This document shows positions 7,064 through 13,447 of a stretch of DNA of 13,447 nt, piece by piece. The DNA comes from DTKY01 sp037440765. Lineage in GTDB: Bacteria; Acidobacteriota; Terriglobia; Bryobacterales; Bryobacteraceae. The number at the start of each line of letters is the position of its first letter. The first letter of the stretch is position 1. The stretch spans positions 1 through 13,447 of the forward strand of contig JBBITL010000100.1 in the NCBI GenBank assembly GCA_037440765.1, in the 5' to 3' direction. The notes beneath the pieces are model-generated. The model did not search any database. It saw nothing but the letters and a program-made list of their open reading frames with translations, and had not been told where the DNA came from. The position numbers were made by a program, and so were the translations under genes.

Positions 7064-8995
7064 ATGTGCGGGATTTGCGGCAGCTTGAATTGGGGCGACG
7101 CCGGGCTGGTGCGGAGCATGGTCAACACGCTCCGGCACCGGGGGCCGGATGAAAGCGGAGTGTTCAGCGCAGAAGGGGTGGGTCTCGGGCACGCGCGGAT
7201 CAGCATCATCGACCTGGCCGGCGGGCGGCAGCCCATGCCGAACGATGACAAGTCCCTGTGGATCACCTTTAACGGCGAGATATTCAACTACGTGGAACTG
7301 CGGGACGAGCTGATCCGGAAGGGGCATAGGTTCGCCACGCTGTCCGACACGGAAGTGGTCTTGCACATGTACATGGAGGAGGGAGAGCGGTGCGTCGAGC
7401 GGTTTAACGGGCAGTGGGCGTTCGGGATTTGGGATGCGCGGCGGCGCAGACTGTTCCTGTCCCGCGACCGGCTCGGCGTGCGGCCGCTGTTCTACACGCA
7501 GCCGCGCGGGGGCTTCCTGTTCGCCTCGGAGATCAAGGCACTGTTTGCCTGCCCCGAGGTAGAGCGTGAGCTGGACTTGCTGGCGCTGGACCAAGTCTTC
7601 ACGTTCTGGGCCCCGCTGGCTCCGCGGACGGCGTTTCGGAGCGTACAGCAGCTTCCGCCGGGACACTGCCTGGCGGTCGAAAACGGGAGCGTCCGGGTGT
7701 GGCCGTACTGGCGGCTGGAATACGCGCCGGAAGACGCGGCCGAAGATCGTGAAGAGAGACTCTCCGAAGAACTACTGGCGCTGCTCGAGGACGCGACGAG
7801 AATACGGTTGCGATCTGATGTGCCCGTGGGAGTCTACCTGAGCGGCGGGCTGGACTCGACGCTCATCACTGCGCTCACCGGGAAGCTGGCGGGAGACCGG
7901 CCGAGAACCTTCTCGGTGAGCTTCGAGGACGCGGAGTTCGACGAGAGCCGCTACCAGAGAGAAGCGAGCATGTTCCTCGCTACCGAGCACAGCGACGTGC
8001 GGTGCTCGAACAACGACATCGCCGGAGTGTTTCCGGACGTGATCCGGCACGCGGAGCAGCCGCTGGTACGCACAGCGCCGGCGCCGCTCTTTCTGCTGTC
8101 GAAACTGGTGCGGGACAGCGGCTACAAAGTGGTACTGACCGGCGAGGGCGCGGACGAGGCGATGGGCGGGTACGACATCTTCAAGGAAGCGAAGATCCGG
8201 CGGTTCTGGGCACGGCGCCCGGAGTCGGAGATGCGCCCACTGCTTCTGAAGAGGCTTTACCCGTACATGGAGAACCTCCAGCAGCAGCCCGCGGCGTATC
8301 TGCGGAAGTCCTTCCACGTTGACGGCGGGAGCCCAGGGCCTTTCTTCTCGCACGAGCCCCGGTGGCAGCTCACTGCCAGGCTCAAGGCGTTCTTCTCGGG
8401 TGCGGTCAAGGCGGAGGTCGCGCCCTACGACGGTGTGGCCGAACTGCAAGGGCGGCTTCCGGAGCAATACGCCACCTGGGACACCTTCCTGCGAGCACAA
8501 TTCCTGGAGACGGCGCACTTTCTGCCGGGCTACATCCTCGCGGCGCAGGGCGACCGGATGGCGATGGCCCACTCGGTGGAAGGCCGCTTCCCGTTTCTGG
8601 ACTGCCGGGTAGTGGAGTTCGCCGCGAGACTGCCGGTCCGGCTCAAAATGAAGGTGCTCAACGAGAAATACTTGCTGAAGCAGTGCGCCGGCGGACTGAT
8701 TCCGCCGGCGGTGAGAAACAGGCCGAAGCAGCCATACCGGGCTCCGGACGGCAAGTGCTTCCTGGAGCCGGCGGCGCGCGAGTACCTGGACGAACTACTC
8801 TCACCGGAGTGCATCCGGCGGTACGGCGTTTTTGATCCGGCGCCCGTTGCGAGGCTGCTCGCGAAATTCCGCTCGGGCAGGGCAATTGGAGTGAAGGACA
8901 ACATGGCGTTGACGGGAGTCGTCTCCACGCAGCTTCTTGTGCAGCAGTTCGCCAGTCCGCGGGGCCAATGGCTATCCACCAATGCAAGTTCGTGA
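7064..8995 (+). CDS. AsnB-type glutamine-hydrolysing amidotransferase
   Basis: A full-length 643-residue class II glutamine amidotransferase. The product begins MCGICG, so Cys2 is the N-terminal nucleophile once Met is removed; this fixes ATG 7064 despite a poor Shine-Dalgarno. Glutamine-site motifs are HRGPDESG (25-32), FNGEIFNY (N70, G71) and DTEVV (D95). The synthetase domain has the PP-loop SGGLDS at 260-265 and LTGEGADEAMGGYDIFKEAKIRRF, with E361 and D364 of the GEGADE motif. RFPFLDCRVVEFA lies near the C-terminus. Both active sites look intact, so ammonia should be channelled to an adenylated carboxylate. In standard AsnB that is aspartate; in glycan loci the substrate is often an unknown acid. 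The last 14 bp overlap the acyl carrier protein gene, suggesting a carrier-bound or carrier-destined substrate (inference). Confidence 0.92.
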   Translation: MCGICGSLNWGDAGLVRSMVNTLRHRGPDESGVFSAEGVGLGHARISIIDLAGGRQPMPNDDKSLWITFNGEIFNYVELRDELIRKGHRFATLSDTEVVLHMYMEEGERCVERFNGQWAFGIWDARRRRLFLSRDRLGVRPLFYTQPRGGFLFASEIKALFACPEVERELDLLALDQVFTFWAPLAPRTAFRSVQQLPPGHCLAVENGSVRVWPYWRLEYAPEDAAEDREERLSEELLALLEDATRIRLRSDVPVGVYLSGGLDSTLITALTGKLAGDRPRTFSVSFEDAEFDESRYQREASMFLATEHSDVRCSNNDIAGVFPDVIRHAEQPLVRTAPAPLFLLSKLVRDSGYKVVLTGEGADEAMGGYDIFKEAKIRRFWARRPESEMRPLLLKRLYPYMENLQQQPAAYLRKSFHVDGGSPGPFFSHEPRWQLTARLKAFFSGAVKAEVAPYDGVAELQGRLPEQYATWDTFLRAQFLETAHFLPGYILAAQGDRMAMAHSVEGRFPFLDCRVVEFAARLPVRLKMKVLNEKYLLKQCAGGLIPPAVRNRPKQPYRAPDGKCFLEPAAREYLDELLSPECIRRYGVFDPAPVARLLAKFRSGRAIGVKDNMALTGVVSTQLLVQQFASPRGQWLSTNASS

Positions 8996-9242
8996 ACACA
9001 TACGGGAATTCATCGTCGAGAGCTTCCTCTACGGCCGGGATAACGGGCTGAAGGACGAAGACTCGTTCCTTGACAGCGGAATAATCGATTCCACCGGCGT
9101 TCTGGAACTGGTCGCGTTCCTGGAGGAAGAGTTCGGGATCAAGGTGCAGGACGGCGATCTTGTGCCCGAGAACCTCGATTCGATCGCAAAGCTGGCGCGG
9201 TACGTGGAGCGTCAGCTCGGCGCGAAGGACGGAAGAAGCTGA
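8982..9242 (+). CDS. acyl carrier protein (phosphopantetheine-binding)
   Basis: An 86-residue acidic helical protein starting MQVREHIREFIVESFLYG. The attachment loop is SFLDSGIIDSTGVLELVAFLEEEFGI, where S37 in the DST triplet is the expected 4'-phosphopantetheine site (the usual DSL is replaced by DST). The rest matches the three-helix ACP pattern with a terminal LARYVERQLG helix. ATG 8982 is preferred: a GTG at 8937 would lengthen the protein with a sequence that is clearly out-of-frame asparagine synthase. The gene overlaps the amidotransferase by 14 bp and its TGA overlaps the ligase ATG (TGATG). This is a discrete carrier, not a fatty-acid synthase neighbour, so it probably serves the adjacent AMP-forming ligase. 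It would need a phosphopantetheinyl transferase from elsewhere. Confidence 0.9.
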   Translation: MQVREHIREFIVESFLYGRDNGLKDEDSFLDSGIIDSTGVLELVAFLEEEFGIKVQDGDLVPENLDSIAKLARYVERQLGAKDGRS

Positions 9243-10798
9243 TGCAGGTCGAATCGTTTCTGGAAACGAGCGCGGACCGTTACCCGCACAAGACGGCGCT
9301 GGTTTCGGGCGGCCGGAGGCTGAGATACCAGGCCGTCGAGGAGCAGGCGAACCGGCTGGCGCATTCGCTGGTCTCAGAGGGGATTGAACGCGGGGACCGG
9401 GTGGCGGTGTACCTGGACAACTCGGTGGAGGCGGTCGTCTCGATCTTCGCCATCCTGAAAGCCGGCGGCGTGTTCCTGGTGGTGAACCCGACGACGAAGG
9501 CGGACAAGCTGGCCTACATCCTGAACAACTGCCGGGCGAAGGGACTGGTGATGCCGGCCAGCAAGGCCGCGATGCTGGCGGGGATGGATACGCCGCACCT
9601 CCAGCGCGTGTGGCTGGCCGGGGGCGGTCAAGAGGAGCCGCCTTTGGTGGGGAAGCGAGCCATCACCCTGGCGGATGTTCTGAACGACCCGGCTGTACCG
9701 GCCGAGCGGCCCGGCAGGACGTGCATCGACATCGACCTGGCGGCGCTGATCTACACCTCCGGCTCGACGGGAAGGCCGAAAGGCGTGATGCTGACGCACC
9801 TCAACATCGTGTCGGCTGCCACGTCGATCACAACCTATCTCGAGAACACCGCGGACGACATCATTCTCAACGTGCTTCCGCTGTCGTTTGACTACGGGCT
9901 GTACCAGGTCCTGATGGCGTTCAAGGCAGGGGGCACGATCCTGCTGGAACGGTCGTTCACCTATCCGCACTCGACGCTCCAGACGATGATTTGCGAGAAG
10001 GTGACGGGGTTCCCGATTGTGCCGACGATTTCGGCGGTGCTACTGCAAATGGACCTGTCGGCCTACGAGTTCCCTGCACTGCGGTACATCACGAATACGG
10101 CCGCGGCCCTCCCCACCGGCCACATACGGCGCCTGCGCGCTCTGTTCCCCAAGGTGAGGATCTACTCGATGTACGGCCTGACGGAATGCAAACGGGTGTC
10201 CTACCTGCCTCCGGACCAGATCGACATCCGGCCAAGCTCGGTGGGCCGGGGAATGCCGAATGAGGAAGTGTACATTGTGGACGAAGATGGGCGGCGCGTG
10301 GGACCCGGCACGGTGGGCGAGCTCGTGGTGCGGGGGTCGAACGTGATGAAGGGCTACTGGGAGCTGCCCGAGGAAACGGAACAGAGGCTCAAGCCCGGTC
10401 CGCTGCCTGGCGAGAAGGTGCTCCACACGGGCGACCTGTTCCAGATGGACGAGGAAGGCTACCTGTACTTCGTCGGGCGGAAGGATGACATCATCAAGAC
10501 ACGAGGCGAGAAGGTCAGCCCGAGGGAAATCGAGGAGGTTCTGCATGCCCTGCCCGGAGTCGCCGAGGCGGCCGTCATCGGAATCCCGGACGCCGTACTG
10601 GGACAGGCCATCCAGGCCATCGTCTGCCTTCGCGACGAGGCAGAACTGACCGAGCAGGACATTCAGCGGCATTGCGCCGAGCATCTGGAAGATTTCATGG
10701 TCCCGCAGTCGGTGGTCTTCATGAACACTTTGCCAAGGACCGACAGCGGGAAGGTCAGCAAGAAGCTGCTGGCCGCCCGGCCGGGGGTCGGCGCTTGA
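9242..10798 (+). CDS. AMP-forming acyl/aminoacyl ligase (ANL superfamily)
   Basis: A 518-residue adenylate-forming enzyme of normal length. The P-loop motif is YTSGSTGRPKG (T172-G181). MYGLTE is at 310-315, followed by KRVSYLPP. The hinge/C-domain signature YFVGRKDDIIKTRGEKVSPREIEE is present. The C-terminal catalytic lysine is K504 in PRTDSGKVSKK. The enzyme activates a carboxylic acid as acyl-AMP and should load it on the phosphopantetheine of the ACP encoded immediately upstream. The TGATG junction and a preceding GGAAGAAG purine run (9231-9238) support ATG 9242. It resembles the acyl-CoA ligases linked to exosortase-type EPS loci, but stand-alone amino-acid adenylation domains share these motifs, so whether the substrate is a fatty, aryl or amino acid is open. 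Its stop lies 11 bp before the preferred start of the NadE-like gene. Confidence 0.9.
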   Translation: MQVESFLETSADRYPHKTALVSGGRRLRYQAVEEQANRLAHSLVSEGIERGDRVAVYLDNSVEAVVSIFAILKAGGVFLVVNPTTKADKLAYILNNCRAKGLVMPASKAAMLAGMDTPHLQRVWLAGGGQEEPPLVGKRAITLADVLNDPAVPAERPGRTCIDIDLAALIYTSGSTGRPKGVMLTHLNIVSAATSITTYLENTADDIILNVLPLSFDYGLYQVLMAFKAGGTILLERSFTYPHSTLQTMICEKVTGFPIVPTISAVLLQMDLSAYEFPALRYITNTAAALPTGHIRRLRALFPKVRIYSMYGLTECKRVSYLPPDQIDIRPSSVGRGMPNEEVYIVDEDGRRVGPGTVGELVVRGSNVMKGYWELPEETEQRLKPGPLPGEKVLHTGDLFQMDEEGYLYFVGRKDDIIKTRGEKVSPREIEEVLHALPGVAEAAVIGIPDAVLGQAIQAIVCLRDEAELTEQDIQRHCAEHLEDFMVPQSVVFMNTLPRTDSGKVSKKLLAARPGVGA

Positions 10799-10809
10799 GG
10801 GCGGCAACC

Positions 10810-11852
10810 GTGTTTGGGCGCTCCGTTCTGGAGATCGACCCTGCCGTAGCCGCCGCTGAGATCGAAGCGGCGATCCGGGATGCCGTGTTCAAGCGGTTCA
10901 GGCGCAAGGGCGCCGTGGTGGCGATCTCGGGAGGCGTGGACAGCAGCGTGGTGGCCGCGCTGTGCGCCAGGGCCCTGGGCCAGGACCGCGTTCTTGGCCT
11001 GATACTGCCGGAGGCGGAGTCTTCTCCTGACAGCTCGCGACTGGCGGAGATGCTGGCCGAGGCCATTGGGATCCGGACCGAGACCGAGGATATCAGCCCG
11101 ATCCTTAGAGCGGCTGGATGCTACCGCCGGCGCGACGAGGCGATCCGGAAGGTTATCCCCGCCTACGGGGACGGCTTCAAGTGCAAGATCGCGCTGCCCG
11201 TGGCTGGAGACGGAGCCGGGTACGCCATCTTCTCCGTCGTGGTGCAATCGCCCGAGGGCAGTCAGACGAGGGCCAGGCTCACCCGTGATGCCTACCTGGG
11301 GATAGTGGCGGCCACCAACTTCAAGCAGCGCACGCGCAAAATGCTGGAGTACTACTACGCCGACCTGAACCATTACGTGGTCGCGGGAACAACGAACCGC
11401 CTTGAGTACGACCAGGGATTCTTCGTGAAGAACGGCGACGGGGCGNNNNNNNNNNCTATTTCACCATCTTTGGCGACGGCGCCTGCTCCCTCAAGCCGAT
11501 CGCCCACCTTTACAAGTCCCAGGTGTATCAGTTGGCGCCCTGCCTGGGAGTGCCCGAGGAGATTTGCCTGCGGCCGCCCACTACGGACACGTACCCGCTC
11601 GAGCAGTCTCAGGAGGAGTTCTTCTTCACGGCGCCGCTAGCGGCGATGGACCTGTGCCTGTATGGAAAGAACAACGGAGTGCCCTGCGGCGAAGTGGCGG
11701 CCGCGCTGGATATGCCCGAGCGGGAAGTAGAGCGGGTGTACGCGGCCATAGAGTCGCGCCGCCGGGCTGCCCGGTACCTGCACGCGGCGCCCGCGCTGGT
11801 TGAACCCGGCCTCGCCGAGGTTGCCCCAGAGGAAGGAGGCAGTCATGCCTGA
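10810..11852 (+). CDS. NH3-dependent NAD synthase-like amidotransferase, interrupted by assembly gap
   Basis: Before the gap, the product from GTG 10810 starts FGRSVLEIDPAV and carries the PP-loop AISGGVDSSVV (S40-S46). It continues with IVAATNFKQRTRKMLEYYYADLNHYVVAGTTNRLEYDQGFF, a typical NadE fold. After the gap the frame is shifted in the given coordinates because the N length is arbitrary. It reads LKPIAHLYKSQVYQLAPCLGVPEEI, TTDTYPLEQSQEEFFF, MDLCLYGKNNGVP and RAARYLHAAPALVEPGL, the expected C-terminal half, to TGA 11850-11852. GTG 10810 has GAGGGCGG just upstream; TTG 10795, overlapping the ligase stop, is an alternative. NadE adenylates nicotinic acid adenine dinucleotide and amidates it with ammonia, but here there is no glutaminase or nitrilase domain. 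Its position next to an ACP and AMP-ligase suggests a specialised amidation in glycan modification rather than housekeeping NAD synthesis (inference). Motif duplication across the gap questions the join. Confidence 0.75.
11446..11455. other. assembly gap (10 N)
   Basis: Ten unresolved bases lie inside the NadE-like gene. The flanking reading frames do not match across exactly 10 bases, so the length is a placeholder. Both flanks encode a version of the same short motif, so the true overlap may be negative or the join may be chimeric. Confidence 0.99.
11831..11839 (+). promoter_or_regulatory. strong ribosome binding site of the Wzz/GumC gene
   Basis: A GGAAGGAGG purine run lies 5 nt before ATG 11845 and is the best Shine-Dalgarno match I see in the window. 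It sits inside the end of the NadE-like gene and fixes the start of the chain-length protein gene. It suggests that this gene is translated independently and strongly rather than only by coupling. Confidence 0.8.
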
Positions 11853-13447
11853 ACCTGAAGAAACCAGTTTGATGGAAACGGCCCAACGCCTGTTGGGCAT
11901 TCTTTTGCGGAGGCGTTGGTGGTTCATGCTCATCGCCTCCACCGTGGCCATCGGCACCGCCGGGGTCCTGATGCAGTTGCCGAACCGCTACACCTCGGAG
12001 GCCACGCTGCTCGTGGTACAGCAGCAGGTGCCCGAACGGTACGTCTCGTCCACCACCACGACGGCCGTGAGCGAGGCGCTCCAGGCAATGACGCAAGAGG
12101 TTCTATCGCGAGCGCGGTTGCAGGCCATCATCGCCGAGTTCAACCTCTACCCGGACAAGCGGGAGAGGCTCGCACCGGAGCGGATCATCGAGGCCATGCG
12201 GAACGACATAGGCATCCAGCCGTTGCAGGGGAATTCGGACCGCCGGAGTGTCAACTCCTTCAAGATCTCCTTCACGACCGGAATCCCCGATGTGGCGCAG
12301 CGGGTGACGAGCCGGCTGGCGTCGCTCTTTATCGCGGAGAATCTGAAGACCCGGGCGGACCAGGCCACGAACACGACGGAGTTCCTGAGCGCGCAAGTGG
12401 TCGAAGCACAGACGAAGCTCATCAACCAGGAAACCCGGATCAGGGACTTCAAAATGCGCCACCTGGGCGAGCTTCCCGAACAGCAGCAAGGGAATCTGGC
12501 CATACTTGCCGGTTTGCAGACACAGCTCCAGAATGCTGCAGCCGCGCTGAGCCGCGCAGAGCAGCAGCGCGTGTATCTGGAGTCCCTGATCCGTGGATTC
12601 GAGACGATGGCGGCCCAGAGCGACGCCTCTGTCACGGCCTCCGAGATCAGCCCCGTCCCGGGACCGATCCGGGACGCGCAGGTCGAACTGGCCCGGCTGC
12701 TGGCGGAGCGCAGGAGGCTGGCGAGTATCTACACCGCCAGCCACCCCGACTTGATTCAGAACCGCACGGCGGTTGAGAGGGCGGAAGCCAACCTGGCGCG
12801 GCTCCAGGCGGAGCAGGCTCCGCCGACTGAGGTGAGACAGCCACGGCAAGCGCCGGCCGACAACCGGCAGGAGGCCACCCTGGCCCAGGTGAGGAGCCAG
12901 CTTGAGGCCAACCGGGTTGAGACCGGGAATCTCTCCCGGGATTACCAGAACATACAGGCGGCGATGGAGAAGTACCAGAACCGGCTGAACCAGACCCCTG
13001 TCCGGGAGCAGCAACTGGCAACAGTCCTCCGGGACCATGAGCTTCTCAAGAAGGACTACGAGGAGCTTCTCAGGAAGAAACTCGAGGCGGAGCTGGCGAC
13101 CAATCTGGAAAAGCAGCAGGCGGGCCAGCAGTTCCGGATGGTGGACGCGCCCAGCCTGCCAACCGTCCCAACGAGCCCCAAGCGCGTGAGGCTGAGTCTC
13201 TTTGGCATCCTGGGGGGAGTCCTTCTCGGGGTTGTGGCGGCTTTCCTGGTGGACATCAAGGGGCGCCCGTTCTATTCTGAAAAGGCCGTGACTGAGCGGT
13301 TCGCAAGGACGCCGGTCATCGGCATTCCTGTGCTGCGGACGCGGGCCGAGCGGCGTGTGCGGATGTGGGGCAGGGCCCTGGAGTGGGCCGGGGGGACGGT
13401 GCTCGCGGCGGCGGCTCCTGCGCTCCACAGCGCCACCACGAGGACGA
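11845..13447 (+). CDS. Wzz/GumC-type polysaccharide co-polymerase (chain-length determinant), 3' end beyond window
   Basis: The frame from ATG 11845 stays open to the right edge (534 codons, no stop). Transmembrane helix 1 is at about 25-41 (WWFMLIASTVAIGTAGVLM), followed by NRYTSEATLLV, the Wzz-domain opening. A long periplasmic region rich in Glu, Gln, Arg and Ala (about 170-430) is predicted coiled coil, with the GNVR-like block PVREQQLATVLRDHELLKKDYEELL near 385-410. The PCP signature SLPTVPTSPKR (437-447) precedes transmembrane helix 2 (LFGILGGVLLGVVAAFLV, from 452), with an IPV region beyond. Such inner-membrane proteins control the length and export of polysaccharides with Wzx/Wzy or ABC routes. 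No kinase domain is seen before the edge; a third hydrophobic stretch near the end (WAGGTVLAAAAPAL) may be another helix. The start overlaps the NadE-like gene by 8 bp. Confidence 0.92.
   Translation, partial: MPEPEETSLMETAQRLLGILLRRRWWFMLIASTVAIGTAGVLMQLPNRYTSEATLLVVQQQVPERYVSSTTTTAVSEALQAMTQEVLSRARLQAIIAEFNLYPDKRERLAPERIIEAMRNDIGIQPLQGNSDRRSVNSFKISFTTGIPDVAQRVTSRLASLFIAENLKTRADQATNTTEFLSAQVVEAQTKLINQETRIRDFKMRHLGELPEQQQGNLAILAGLQTQLQNAAAALSRAEQQRVYLESLIRGFETMAAQSDASVTASEISPVPGPIRDAQVELARLLAERRRLASIYTASHPDLIQNRTAVERAEANLARLQAEQAPPTEVRQPRQAPADNRQEATLAQVRSQLEANRVETGNLSRDYQNIQAAMEKYQNRLNQTPVREQQLATVLRDHELLKKDYEELLRKKLEAELATNLEKQQAGQQFRMVDAPSLPTVPTSPKRVRLSLFGILGGVLLGVVAAFLVDIKGRPFYSEKAVTERFARTPVIGIPVLRTRAERRVRMWGRALEWAGGTVLAAAAPALHSATTRT

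Noticed and set aside
10672..10809. Upstream extension of the NadE-like gene into the ligase
   Set aside because: The added sequence is out-of-frame ligase; NadE homology starts at FGRSVLEID after GTG 10810.
11916..12776. Sense-strand open frame of 286 codons in another phase
   Set aside because: It lies inside the Wzz/GumC gene; the product is His/Arg/Gly-rich without domain features.
12103..13428. Antisense open frame (441 codons) at the right end
   Set aside because: The sense strand carries an uninterrupted Wzz/GumC frame with two membrane helices and the PCP motif. The antisense product is Arg/Leu/Pro/His-rich and low in information.
1..13447. tRNA, rRNA, CRISPR, transposase or attachment-site signals
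   Set aside because: None seen on either strand; almost all sequence is accounted for by protein-coding genes.

Overview
The window is one GC-rich, strictly co-directional (+ strand) stretch of a cell-surface polysaccharide (exopolysaccharide/capsule) biosynthesis locus. The gene mix is a GT-B glycosyltransferase, a NodB-type deacetylase with a long N-terminal extension, three FemAB/GNAT-type transferases, a left-handed beta-helix acyltransferase, AsnB-type amidotransferases, an acyl carrier protein, an AMP-forming ligase, a NadE-like enzyme and a Wzz/GumC chain-length protein. It resembles loci of Acidobacteriota (Solibacteres/Bryobacterales-like) and, more loosely, exosortase-associated EPS clusters. 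The taxonomic guess is inference from remembered protein style, and no exosortase or PEP-CTERM gene is visible here. A run of 10 N bases shows that this is a scaffolded draft or metagenomic assembly.

Layout. 1-243 is the C-terminal end of an asparagine synthase-type protein. 289-2867 is a glycosyltransferase and a deacetylase, joined by an ATGA overlap. 2900-6347 is three consecutive FemAB-like genes, joined by GTGA and TGATG junctions. 6348-6404 is a short gap leading into a perfect 13-bp inverted repeat (6396-6433) that straddles the apparent start of a hexapeptide-repeat acyltransferase (6405-7040). 7064-11852 is a tightly packed block: AsnB-like amidotransferase, acyl carrier protein, AMP-forming acyl/aminoacyl ligase, and an NH3-dependent NAD synthase-like enzyme interrupted by the N gap. 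11845-13447 is a Wzz/GumC polysaccharide co-polymerase that runs off the right edge without a stop. No intergenic space exceeds about 60 bp and no Rho-independent terminator is evident, so the whole window may be one transcription unit.

How the genes may work together (inference). The glycosyltransferase builds the repeat unit, the deacetylase and the beta-helix acyltransferase edit its acyl groups, and the Wzz protein sets chain length. The unusual part is the amidotransferase / ACP / ligase / NadE-like block next to three FemAB-like transferases. Together they look like a route that activates an acid onto a carrier protein, possibly amidates it, and transfers it to the glycan. That is the best candidate here for an undescribed system.

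The main quality caveat is at 11416-11484. The two sides of the N gap both encode the same short NadE motif (…GDGA) with different sequences, so the scaffold join there is suspect.
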